From the NCBI RefSeq assembly GCF_027923465.1, contig NZ_BRLB01000001.1, forward strand, positions 806,001 to 870,000: a stretch of 64,000 nucleotides of DNA, in the 5' to 3' direction. This document shows, one piece after another, positions 28,838-36,554 of the stretch. The stretch is from Vallitalea longa. Lineage in GTDB: Bacteria > Bacillota > Clostridia > Lachnospirales > Vallitaleaceae. Every line of letters starts with the position of its first letter. Within the stretch, counting starts at the first letter, position 1. Made by a program: the position numbers and the translations under genes. Below the pieces are notes generated by a model. The model saw only the letters and a program-made list of their open reading frames with translations. It searched no databases and was not told where the DNA came from.

Positions 28838-29671
28838 CTATCCTTTAATACCAGATGATGCGAGACTTTCCTGAACTTGTTCTTGGGCTATGGAATATAT
28901 AATTATACCTGGTAAAGCTACAATAACTAATGCTGCAAAAGTTAAAGTATAATCATAAGAGAACGCCTCATTAAATAGCAACATTACTACAGGTAAAGTC
29001 CTATTCTGAGTTGAAGTCGTCAATAAACTAGCATAATAATATTCGTTCCAGTTAGCTAAAAACATTAACACACCTGCGGTTAATAATCCGTTTTTGGCAA
29101 GTGGTAAATTAATCTTATAAAATACTTTAAAAAATCCTGCCCCTTCTATTGAAGCTGCTTCATCAAAAGATTTTGGTATGGCCATAAATGTTGATTTTAG
29201 TATGAACATGGACATTGCCATTCCACCTGAAAGATATACCAACATTAATGCTTCCCTTGTGTTATAAAGGTTCAACTTCATTATTAAAGAGAATATAGGT
29301 TGAGTTCTTGAATGAGCTGGTACTAACAATGTTAAGGTAAATAATACATAAAACAAGTTTTTACCTGGAAAATCATATTTAGCTATAACATAAGCACCGA
29401 GGGCATATATTATCAATGATCCTAATGTCGCAACACTTGTAATCAATATTGAATTTATAGCATATGTAAGGAAATCATATTTTTCAAACAAATACATGTA
29501 CGCATCAAAATTAATAGATGAAGGTAGTGAAAATGGACTTGAAAGTATTTCTCCATTCGTTTTGAAAGATGATATTATTACCCAGATAATTGGAAAAGTC
29601 GATACAATAATAGTGAAAACAATTACTACATATGTAAATATTTTAGATAGTATTTTTTTAGTTTTATTCAT
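28838..29671 (-). CDS. Carbohydrate ABC transporter permease (MalG type)
   Basis: 277 residues from the ATG at 29671; the GTG at 29680 is rejected because GAAGGGGAG abuts it and fits the ATG. Six membrane segments and the EAAxxxGAG coupling loop (DEAASIEGAGFFKVFYKINLP) identify a CUT1-family inner-membrane component. It pairs with the permease at 29690 and the binding protein at 30700. No ATPase gene is present, so a shared MsmX-type ATPase elsewhere is expected, as is usual for CUT1 importers in Firmicutes. Confidence 0.93.
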   Translation of the reverse strand: MNKTKKILSKIFTYVVIVFTIIVSTFPIIWVIISSFKTNGEILSSPFSLPSSINFDAYMYLFEKYDFLTYAINSILITSVATLGSLIIYALGAYVIAKYDFPGKNLFYVLFTLTLLVPAHSRTQPIFSLIMKLNLYNTREALMLVYLSGGMAMSMFILKSTFMAIPKSFDEAASIEGAGFFKVFYKINLPLAKNGLLTAGVLMFLANWNEYYYASLLTTSTQNRTLPVVMLLFNEAFSYDYTLTFAALVIVALPGIIIYSIAQEQVQESLASSGIKG

Positions 29672-29689
29672 AATTTTCACTCCCCTTCA

Positions 29690-30601
29690 TTAATATATAC
29701 TGTCATTCATTCTGAATACTTTATTAACAATTAGCAATGTTATCATTCCAATAACAAACATTATTACACCACTTGTATTAGCATAACCATATCTATAGTC
29801 TAGTAATGAATTAACTAATATTACAGGTATGTTCATAGTATCATCACCAGGGCCTCCTGCTGTAGTTAGTATGATAGATTCATACATAGCAATACGTGCT
29901 GTTACTGAACAGATTACACCAGTACCTATAGCATTTCTGCAAAGTGGTAAATTAATTTTTAACGTTGTCTGCCAACTGCTTGCACCATCTATCTTAGCTG
30001 CTTCATGGATATCAGATGGAATAGCCATAAGGTCTCCTAACACAATTAATGTTACAACTACTGCATAAAATACCCAAGTAAGTGTGATTGCCCAGAATGC
30101 ATATGGTGATTGGTAAAACCATTTAACATTAAATGATGGATTAACAAATCTAATTAAGTTATTTAATATACCAATGTCATTGTGAAAGAAAAATTTGTAA
30201 ATCATTGCCCATGCAGCTACTGATATGACATTAGGTATCATAAATACGGTTCTAGTAAATTTCCAACCAAAAGGTTTCTTATAAAGTATAAATGCTACTA
30301 GAGTACCAAAACCAACATGAACCGTCATAGCTAATACAGACCAAGCAATTAAATTCTTAAGTGATATTAAAAATGCATCGTTTTTAAATAATTTTATGTA
30401 ATTTTTAATTCCAACAAATTGAGGAGAATTAAATCCATCCCACTTAGTAAAAGATGTAAAGAATACTGTAATTATAGGAACTAAATAAAATGTAATAAAT
30501 ATTATTAAGCTAGGTAATATAAAAAGATATATCCAAAACAATTTCTTTTTGCTATTTATCTTTTTAATTTTATGTGTTTTTTCTTTTTTAGAAATTACCA
30601 T
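29690..30601 (-). CDS. Carbohydrate ABC transporter permease (MalF/UgpA type)
   Basis: 303 residues from the ATG at 30601; the upstream TTG at 30619 overlaps the GGAGGAA ribosome site. A basic N-terminus (KKEKTHKIKKINSKKK) leads into six membrane spans, and the coupling loop HEAAKIDGASSWQTTLKINLP is typical of the CUT1 family for oligosaccharide import. It forms a heterodimer with the MalG-type permease, separated by 18 bp. A stable hairpin separates it from the binding-protein gene. Confidence 0.93.
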   Translation of the reverse strand: MVISKKEKTHKIKKINSKKKLFWIYLFILPSLIIFITFYLVPIITVFFTSFTKWDGFNSPQFVGIKNYIKLFKNDAFLISLKNLIAWSVLAMTVHVGFGTLVAFILYKKPFGWKFTRTVFMIPNVISVAAWAMIYKFFFHNDIGILNNLIRFVNPSFNVKWFYQSPYAFWAITLTWVFYAVVVTLIVLGDLMAIPSDIHEAAKIDGASSWQTTLKINLPLCRNAIGTGVICSVTARIAMYESIILTTAGGPGDDTMNIPVILVNSLLDYRYGYANTSGVIMFVIGMITLLIVNKVFRMNDSIY

Positions 30602-30650
30602 ATGTTTAGTTTCCTCCAATGCAGGTTAGTAAATAGTAATTATATATTTA

Positions 30651-30681
30651 AATAGCCTGCCATTTTTAATGACAAGCTATT
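30651..30681 (-). other. Intercistronic mRNA hairpin after the binding-protein gene
   Basis: AATAGCTTGTCATT, loop AAA, AATGGCAGGCTATT on the minus strand form a 14-bp stem. The two non-Watson-Crick positions are U-G wobbles in this RNA but would be C-A mismatches on the other strand. No U tract follows, so it looks like a stabiliser or processing site allowing more binding protein than permease. Confidence 0.55.
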
Positions 30682-30699
30682 AGGATTATTCAATTAGAA

Positions 30700-32040
30700 T
30701 TAATCTAAGTTCTCTTGAGCTTTCTTAGTGAATTCAGCACAGAATTGTTCTGGTGTATAAGAACCATCAAATAATTTTGGTAATAATTTTGAAAACTCAT
30801 TCATAGTAGCTTCAGAAATTACATCAATAAAATGAGGAACTAATATAGTTTCACTATTGATAGATTCTGATAATTGATTTAACAATTTATTTTCTGCTAA
30901 CTTAGATTTATATTCTTCTGAATACTCTAGCATTGGTGATGAACCACCTTCTGCTAACATGTATGCTTCAATTTCTTCTGGTGTTGAAATGAATTCTAAG
31001 AATGCAAGTGCACATTCTCTTTCATCTTCTGGTGTATCAATAGGAATAAACCAGTCATATACACTCGAATTAGCTAAAGCTATATTATTAGGATAAATGT
31101 CGCAATCAATATTAGCACCATCAAATCCATTACTCCAGTTGTCTTTGTTGTTAATGCTAAAGTCAGATACCATCCAAGTACCATTAGGAATTAATGCAGT
31201 TTTGCCACTCATAAAAGAGTTAGCTGCATCTGGATAAGAAGCACCGATAGTTCCCTCAAATCCATAATCATCATACCATTTCTTCAAGTCAGTAAAAGCT
31301 TTTACCCATAAATCAGTATTGAAATCATTTAATTTATTTTCAACACCTGCTTTAAGTACTTCGGCTCCTCCTTCTTCTGAAGCAATCATTGCATCTAGCC
31401 AAAGACTAATTGTCCAAGCTCCTTCAGTTGTTTGGAAGGCAAGTTTGTTACCTTTGAATTCTTCTGCGAACTCATCAAAATTCATTTCAGAAATTTTCTT
31501 GCTTGGTTTGAACATATCCGTATTATAGTATAAACCAATAGGTCTAACAACTGTTAAAGGAAGAGAAACTATTGAACCGTCTTCTTGTGTATTATACTCT
31601 AGTGATTCTGGTACTAATAATTTCTTGACTTCTGGTTTTGATTCTAACCATGAAGATAAATCATAGTATTTCTTATTCTTAACAATAAATTCTTCGATCC
31701 AAACATTATCAGACATTTGAACTAATGCTGGTAATTTATTTGATAAAGCCAATTGCTTAATTTTATCATTATGAGTATCGGATGGTGACTCTTCAATATT
31801 GATTTTATATTGACCTTTATACTCCTCATTAAATCTTTGAACTTGTGGTTCAAAGAATAAAGCACCGACATTTTCACCAGAACGATATGTAGGAACAGTA
31901 ATTTCAACTAAATTATCTTCTGTTGAAGTCTCATTAGTTGTAACTTTTTCATTATCAGTATCTTTTTTGTTGCCATTAGAACATGCAGCTAAACTAAAAA
32001 TCATGGTTACTGTCAATAATAATGTTATAATCTTCTTCAT
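30700..32040 (-). CDS. Sugar ABC transporter substrate-binding lipoprotein
   Basis: 446 residues with GGAGGG before the ATG. A lipoprotein signal peptide ends in the lipobox SLAACSNG (Cys at about 21), followed by a Lys/Asp/Thr/Glu-rich linker and an SBP type 1 fold (LPLTVVRPIGLYYNTDMF, SGKTALIPNGTWMVSDF). It captures an oligosaccharide at the membrane for the two permeases downstream. As first gene of the long minus-strand operon, it lies opposite the LacI regulator, whose putative operators flank its promoter. Confidence 0.93.
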   Translation of the reverse strand: MKKIITLLLTVTMIFSLAACSNGNKKDTDNEKVTTNETSTEDNLVEITVPTYRSGENVGALFFEPQVQRFNEEYKGQYKINIEESPSDTHNDKIKQLALSNKLPALVQMSDNVWIEEFIVKNKKYYDLSSWLESKPEVKKLLVPESLEYNTQEDGSIVSLPLTVVRPIGLYYNTDMFKPSKKISEMNFDEFAEEFKGNKLAFQTTEGAWTISLWLDAMIASEEGGAEVLKAGVENKLNDFNTDLWVKAFTDLKKWYDDYGFEGTIGASYPDAANSFMSGKTALIPNGTWMVSDFSINNKDNWSNGFDGANIDCDIYPNNIALANSSVYDWFIPIDTPEDERECALAFLEFISTPEEIEAYMLAEGGSSPMLEYSEEYKSKLAENKLLNQLSESINSETILVPHFIDVISEATMNEFSKLLPKLFDGSYTPEQFCAEFTKKAQENLD

Positions 32041-32135
32041 ATAAGACCCTCCATTTTGTGATGTAACAGTTAATTATAACAAATAAACTGTCAAATTATT
32101 ATGTACTCTTATATAATATACTGGATTATAAGATT

Positions 32136-32154
32136 GATAATACGTTTTACCATA
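32136..32154. promoter_or_regulatory. LacI-type operator, site 1
   Basis: GATAATACGTTTTACCATA. Its core TAATACGTTTTA is symmetric at 10 of 12 positions around a central CG, the hallmark of LacI/GalR operators. It lies about 100 bp upstream of the binding-protein gene and shares 16 of 19 bases with site 2. Confidence 0.5.
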
Positions 32155-32379
32155 TTTACATGCTACCTACCAATATATTATATTAAACATATTACATAGA
32201 TTTTTATCTTTTGTCAATAGTTTTTTAGTAAATAATAGTTACTTTTCTATATTAAAAGACTGATTTTTCTATTTATTATTTTTGTTTTCTATCCAAAACA
32301 TATAATTTTTTATGTAGTTTGTTGAATTATTGTTCAATGTACTTGACTTACTATTCTATTTTACTTTATAATATGGTTA

Positions 32380-32398
32380 GATAAAACAATTTACCATA
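32380..32398. promoter_or_regulatory. LacI-type operator, site 2
   Basis: GATAAAACAATTTACCATA, 47 bp before the LacI-family ATG, matches site 1 in 16 of 19 positions and in orientation, 244 bp away. It sits where it could autorepress the regulator gene. It lacks the central CG, so affinity may be lower. Confidence 0.42.
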
Positions 32399-32444
32399 CT
32401 ACACTTAGTGTAAATATAATGTAAAAAGGTGTTGAAACAGAATA

Positions 32445-33470
32445 ATGAAATGTACAATTAAAGATATAGCAAAAGAAGCTGGCGTTTCCATAACTACAGT
32501 TTCGCTAGTACTTAATAATAAACCTTGTAGAGTCGCAGTACAAACAAGAGAAAACATTATAAAAATATCTAAGAGATTGCATTACAAGCCCAATTCTACA
32601 GCAAAAGCATTAGTTACAAAAAAAACTCAAACCCTTGGATTAATAATACCTGATATAAGTAACCCTTTCTTCTCAGAATTAGCAAAAGGCGTTGAAATGG
32701 AAGCTCAGAAAAATAATTATCATATAATCTTTTGTAACTCCAATCAAAATGGAAAAAAAGACTTAACTAATCTGGAATTACTTATCAGCAAACAAATTGA
32801 CGGACTTATTATATCAACATCTTTGAATAACTCAGATACAAAATACATAAACCAATTTAATAGATTGATATTTGAAAACGAACTTCCTGTTGTAGCTGTG
32901 GATAGAAAAATACCTAATAAAAACTACGATACTGTATCTCTTGATCATAGAGAAGGGGGATTTCTTGCAACAATGCATCTCTTAGAATTAGGTCATAGAA
33001 AAATAGGTTGCATCACAGGTCCAACTGATTCAGATAGTGCCAATGAGAGATACAAAGGCTATATTGATGCTCTATCACTATATGATGTTCCCCACGATAA
33101 GTCTCTAGTATATCATGGTGATTATCAAATAAATTCTGGTATCGAAGGTTGTGAAGAATTAATTAAAAAAGGTGTCAGCGCTATTTTTGCATGTAATGAT
33201 ATGATGGCATGTGGTGCTATAAGACAGGCCAGATTGATGGATAAAATTATAGGTAAAGATATTTCCATCATAGGATTTGATAATATCTCTATTTGTGAAA
33301 TTTTAGACCAACCATTGACAACAATTCATCAGCCTGTATACGAAATGGGTAAAAATGCATGCGAACTCATTATTACTCTCATAAATGAGCCTCGTTCCAA
33401 AAACCAATTGATTAAATTTCTACCTACCCTTATAAAACGTGCTACGACAAATACTTATATAGAAGATTAA
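32445..33470 (+). CDS. LacI-family transcriptional regulator of the glycan operon
   Basis: 341 residues with AAAGGTG before the ATG. The N-terminal helix-turn-helix and hinge (TIKDIAKEAGVSITTVSLVLNN, KRLHYKPNSTAKAL) are typical, followed by a periplasmic-binding-protein-like effector domain (LGLIIPDISNPFFSELAKGVE, IGCITGPTDS, AIFACNDMMACGA, ISIIGFDNI). It is divergent from the ABC importer and glycosidase operon, which it most likely represses until an imported sugar binds. A decayed-terminus copy of the dispersed repeat lies immediately downstream. Confidence 0.92.
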   Translation: MKCTIKDIAKEAGVSITTVSLVLNNKPCRVAVQTRENIIKISKRLHYKPNSTAKALVTKKTQTLGLIIPDISNPFFSELAKGVEMEAQKNNYHIIFCNSNQNGKKDLTNLELLISKQIDGLIISTSLNNSDTKYINQFNRLIFENELPVVAVDRKIPNKNYDTVSLDHREGGFLATMHLLELGHRKIGCITGPTDSDSANERYKGYIDALSLYDVPHDKSLVYHGDYQINSGIEGCEELIKKGVSAIFACNDMMACGAIRQARLMDKIIGKDISIIGFDNISICEILDQPLTTIHQPVYEMGKNACELIITLINEPRSKNQLIKFLPTLIKRATTNTYIED

Positions 33471-33476
33471 ATAAAT

Positions 33477-33588
33477 ACTCAACTTCCTACCTTTAATTTG
33501 ATACAGGTTAATAAAGGGTTGTATTCTTATTCTGCAAAGTCTTTTAATTAGCCTACCAATATAGAATATTAAAGTGAGCAAGTTGAGT
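33477..33588. repeat. MITE-like dispersed repeat, copy B (inverted relative to copy A)
   Basis: 112 bp bounded by ACTCAACTTCCTAC and GAGCAAGTTGAGT. Read on the minus strand it aligns with the copy at 39193-39346 across both halves (AATATTCTAT, GCTAATTAAAAG, CTTTGCAGAATAA, CCTTTATTA, AAATTAAAGGT). It lacks about 40 bp present in the middle of that copy. It lies between convergent genes; no target duplication is obvious. Confidence 0.7.
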
Positions 33589-33629
33589 ATGTAATCTGTT
33601 ATAAATACATAATGTACTACATCATAGTC

Positions 33630-34751
33630 TTATTGATATATCTTTTTACCCATTAGAACACCTGCAATAATAGCAGTAATCGGTGCCACTATTATAAGTC
33701 CTATACTACCAATAAGAGTCCTCATAATCTCAGCTGCAATTATTTTCATATTAATGATTCTAGTGAAACTTGAATCTCTTATCTGAAACAGCATAAGTAA
33801 TGTGAGATAACCTCCTGAATAAGCAAGGAGTAATGTTGTAGTCATTGTACCAATAACATCTCTTCCAACGTTAAACCCTGATTTGATTAATTCTTTCTGT
33901 GTAATTTCTTCTTTTTTGGTTTTAATTTCTTGACATGCAGATGATACATCCATTGCTATATCCATTGCAGCGCCAGAAGAACCTATAATTATTGATACAT
34001 AAAATATATACAGCATATTAAGATCAAAATAACCACTGAATACAATTGTTTCCGCATAAGGCGATGTCATTCCCATAAGTCCTAATTTATCCCCAACTAT
34101 TATAGTCAATACTAGAGTTATCAACAAACCTGATATAGTACCTAAAAATGCAGATATGCCTTTTTTGTTAAGTCCTGCTACAGTAAATAATATAATCCCT
34201 GATAATACAAAAAGTGTTACGAATGCAATCAATAACGGATTTCTTCCTTGCAACAAATTAGGAATTAAAAATTTCCATAAAACAAATAAAGTACATAAAA
34301 AAGAGAGTAATGCTTTAATACCTATACTCCTAGCATATATAATAAGTAGAATAACAAAAACCAAAAAAATAATTAGTAAATAATTTTGTCTATATAGTTC
34401 TACTGCCTTGGCATCAATGATTTTATTATCTTCTACCTTAACAGCAGCTATTATTTTATCACCAACTTTATAATAATTATCATAATCTAATTTTCCAAGT
34501 AATTGATTTTGAACAGTTATACTTTTCCCTTTATATTCACTGTTAATTGCCACAACCTCTAATTCTTGAAATCCAATAGCTGAAACACCTGCTTTTACTA
34601 CATTGCTATCATCAACTTTTGTAACTTTTGCTTTTATTTCTTTTACATCTTTATTATATTTAGATGAAGTATCATTAGAATATACGAAAAGCATAAAAAT
34701 TATGACACAAAAAATTCCATATATAAAAGATACTCTTAGTTTTTTATTCAT
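33630..34751 (-). CDS. YibE/F-family membrane protein
   Basis: 373 residues with GAGGAG before the ATG. An N-terminal membrane anchor is followed by an extracytoplasmic beta-rich part (residues about 30-120, with VKAGVSAIGFQELEVVAIN) and then seven or so membrane spans containing SGAAMDIAMDVSSACQEI, the conserved YibE/F motif. The biochemical role of the family is unknown; transport or signalling has been proposed. It is 46 bp downstream of the alkaline phosphatase gene on the same strand, probably co-transcribed. Confidence 0.85.
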   Translation of the reverse strand: MNKKLRVSFIYGIFCVIIFMLFVYSNDTSSKYNKDVKEIKAKVTKVDDSNVVKAGVSAIGFQELEVVAINSEYKGKSITVQNQLLGKLDYDNYYKVGDKIIAAVKVEDNKIIDAKAVELYRQNYLLIIFLVFVILLIIYARSIGIKALLSFLCTLFVLWKFLIPNLLQGRNPLLIAFVTLFVLSGIILFTVAGLNKKGISAFLGTISGLLITLVLTIIVGDKLGLMGMTSPYAETIVFSGYFDLNMLYIFYVSIIIGSSGAAMDIAMDVSSACQEIKTKKEEITQKELIKSGFNVGRDVIGTMTTTLLLAYSGGYLTLLMLFQIRDSSFTRIINMKIIAAEIMRTLIGSIGLIIVAPITAIIAGVLMGKKIYQ

Positions 34752-34797
34752 TTTAATGGCTCCTCAAAAATCTATAATATAACTTAATTCAGGCTAA

Positions 34798-36273
34798 TTA
34801 ATTTAATTCTATATGCGCTATTTTAGCAGTTATTTCAGCTATATCTGTATTATCTAAGAAACCATTATATTTTTGGGCGCCTACTCCTATTGCTGACATA
34901 GGTATCTGAGTCGCTGTGTGAGCATATGATGTCCAATAGACACCAGCTCTTTCAGATAAAACATGTGTTACTGCCATCGCTGCCTCATCATATTTATATG
35001 CATTACCTGGATCTATAATCTCTTTATCAACCATATCCATTCCTTTATCAATAATAGTTTTCTCTTCTTTTGTTAAATCAGTAAGCCCGAATTTTTCTTC
35101 GATTAATCTATAATACGTTTCTCTATTACCAGTATAACTTCCTTGAAATTCTTCTATTGACATTTTCGCATTTTCCAGTACTTGTAGATTCAAGAAGTAA
35201 TCAGTATTAACTCCCATACCAAGACCACCAGTCTCATGATCACCTACCACAACAATTAATGTATCATGCGGATTTTTTTCATAGAACTTGTAAGCTTCTT
35301 CTATTGCTTTATCAAATGCTAGAGTATCCATAATTGTTCCTGAAGGGTCGTTAGGATGACATGCATGGTCGATACGACCTCCTTCTATCATGAAAAAGAA
35401 TCCATCCTCATCTTTTGATAATAATTCAATTCCTTTATCAGTAATGTCTGCTAAAGAAGGTACATAAAATTGTGTATCATTATCATCATCTATGGTATAA
35501 GGTAAATGTGATGTTGTGAAAAGATTAAGGTATTTATCCCCTTTTTTTAAAGTTTCCCCTCTGAATTCTTCTGCTCCCTTAAGTCCATACCTTACTTTAT
35601 AACCTGCTTTTATAAATTCTGCTAATATATTTCTGTCATCTTTCCTTTTAGAACTGATTTTTCCTCCAAAAGCATCTGTCTGAATATCTGTAAAGTTAGT
35701 AGGTAAAAAATGTCTTACTCCACCACCTACAATATAATCTATTCCACTGTCTAAATAATCGGCTGCTATATCGTTTTCATTTCCTCTGCTTTCATTATGT
35801 GAAGCAAAAACAGCAGGTGTTGCATGAGTAATACGTGTAGTTGTAACCAAACCTGTTGCCATTCCTTTTTCTTCTGCACCTTCAATAAGTGTTTTCAAAT
35901 TATTTCCTTCAGCATCCTTAGCAATTACTCCATTGTTAGTTTTATGCCCTGTAGCAAGTGCTGTACCTGCTGCTGCAGAGTCTGTTATTAAAGTATCTAA
36001 AGAATGTGTAGTGTTTATGGCAGAATGAGGAAATATATTCATAGTTAATTTTCTAGTTTTATCACCTGTCGTTTCTTGTAGATAATATTCAGCAATTTGT
36101 CTTTGCGAAGTACCTAAACCATCTCCGATAAAATAAAATATGTACTTTGGCGTTGTAGAATTTGTACTAGCTAATACAGTACCATTATCTTCCTTTAATA
36201 TAGTATTTGTTTGTAAAGTCAATACTAATACCATTGCAATCATTAAAACAGCACCTATTATTTTCTTTTTCAT
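34798..36273 (-). CDS. phoA: Alkaline phosphatase
   Basis: 491 residues with AAGGAGG before the ATG. An N-terminal hydrophobic signal (KKKIIGAVLMIAMVLVLTLQ) directs export. The nucleophile Ser is in TDSAAAGTALATGHKTNNG; metal ligands include Asp in FIGDGLGTSQ, EGGRIDHACH and VVGDHETGG. It releases phosphate from organic phosphates outside the membrane. Upstream, GTTAAA/GTTAAT units at 36375, 36354, 36343 and 36328 resemble loosely spaced Pho boxes but are not convincing in this AT-rich DNA. YibE/F follows in the same direction. Confidence 0.93.
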   Translation of the reverse strand: MKKKIIGAVLMIAMVLVLTLQTNTILKEDNGTVLASTNSTTPKYIFYFIGDGLGTSQRQIAEYYLQETTGDKTRKLTMNIFPHSAINTTHSLDTLITDSAAAGTALATGHKTNNGVIAKDAEGNNLKTLIEGAEEKGMATGLVTTTRITHATPAVFASHNESRGNENDIAADYLDSGIDYIVGGGVRHFLPTNFTDIQTDAFGGKISSKRKDDRNILAEFIKAGYKVRYGLKGAEEFRGETLKKGDKYLNLFTTSHLPYTIDDDNDTQFYVPSLADITDKGIELLSKDEDGFFFMIEGGRIDHACHPNDPSGTIMDTLAFDKAIEEAYKFYEKNPHDTLIVVVGDHETGGLGMGVNTDYFLNLQVLENAKMSIEEFQGSYTGNRETYYRLIEEKFGLTDLTKEEKTIIDKGMDMVDKEIIDPGNAYKYDEAAMAVTHVLSERAGVYWTSYAHTATQIPMSAIGVGAQKYNGFLDNTDIAEITAKIAHIELN

Positions 36274-36440
36274 TAATCTTCCTCCTTAATTTAATTGCAT
36301 ATATAATTTAACTTATTTATATAAAATGTTAATTATAAATTTGTTAAATATAAGTTAAATTATTCCATAGAAAAGTTAAGTTATGTAATTAGAATAGGGA
36401 CATCAACAATATAAGAAATTGATTAATACCATTAAAACAT

Positions 36441-36477
36441 GCAAATAAAAAGAAGCTATCTTCAAAAGATAACCTCT
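36441..36477 (-). terminator. Intrinsic terminator of the GH94/ABC operon
   Basis: On the minus strand AGAGGTTATCTT, loop TTG and AAGATAGCTTCT (36477-36451) pair over 12 bp if two U-G wobbles are allowed, followed by TTTTATTT. The wobbles fit an RNA read from the minus strand, downstream of the phosphorylase gene. Confidence 0.78.
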
Positions 36478-36513
36478 TGATATGGGTAGGATTATAATGA
36501 AAAAATTTAGGTA

Positions 36514-36534
36514 TATAGCATTTCTAATGCTATA
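36514..36534 (-). terminator. Second hairpin at the 3-prime end of the GH94-like gene
   Basis: TATAGCATT (36514-36522), loop TCT, AATGCTATA (36526-36534) form a perfect 9-bp stem. TTTTTT occurs only about eleven bases later on the minus strand, so it may be a partial terminator in front of the stronger one at 36477-36441. Confidence 0.5.
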
Positions 36535-36554
36535 CTAAATTGTATCTAGCAAGT

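Larger units (their letters stand above)
32041..32444. promoter_or_regulatory. Divergent promoter region of the glycan operon and its LacI regulator
   Basis: 404 bp, very AT-rich, without an ORF. It holds the two related operator-like sites listed separately. TATAAT at about 32060-32070 on the minus strand, some 45 bases before the binding-protein ATG, is a candidate -10 box, but its -35 is weak; a TTGACA 10 bases upstream of it is wrongly spaced. Confidence 0.5.

Noticed and set aside
32041-32110. TTGACA and TATAAT words upstream of the first binding-protein gene as one promoter
   Set aside because: They are only ten bases apart, incompatible with a sigma-A promoter; TATAAT may be used with a weak upstream -35.
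36328-36380. GTTAAA/GTTAAT repeats upstream of alkaline phosphatase as a Pho box
   Set aside because: Spacings of 21, 11 and 15 bases are irregular and the words are common in AT-rich sequence; kept only as a remark in the gene entry.
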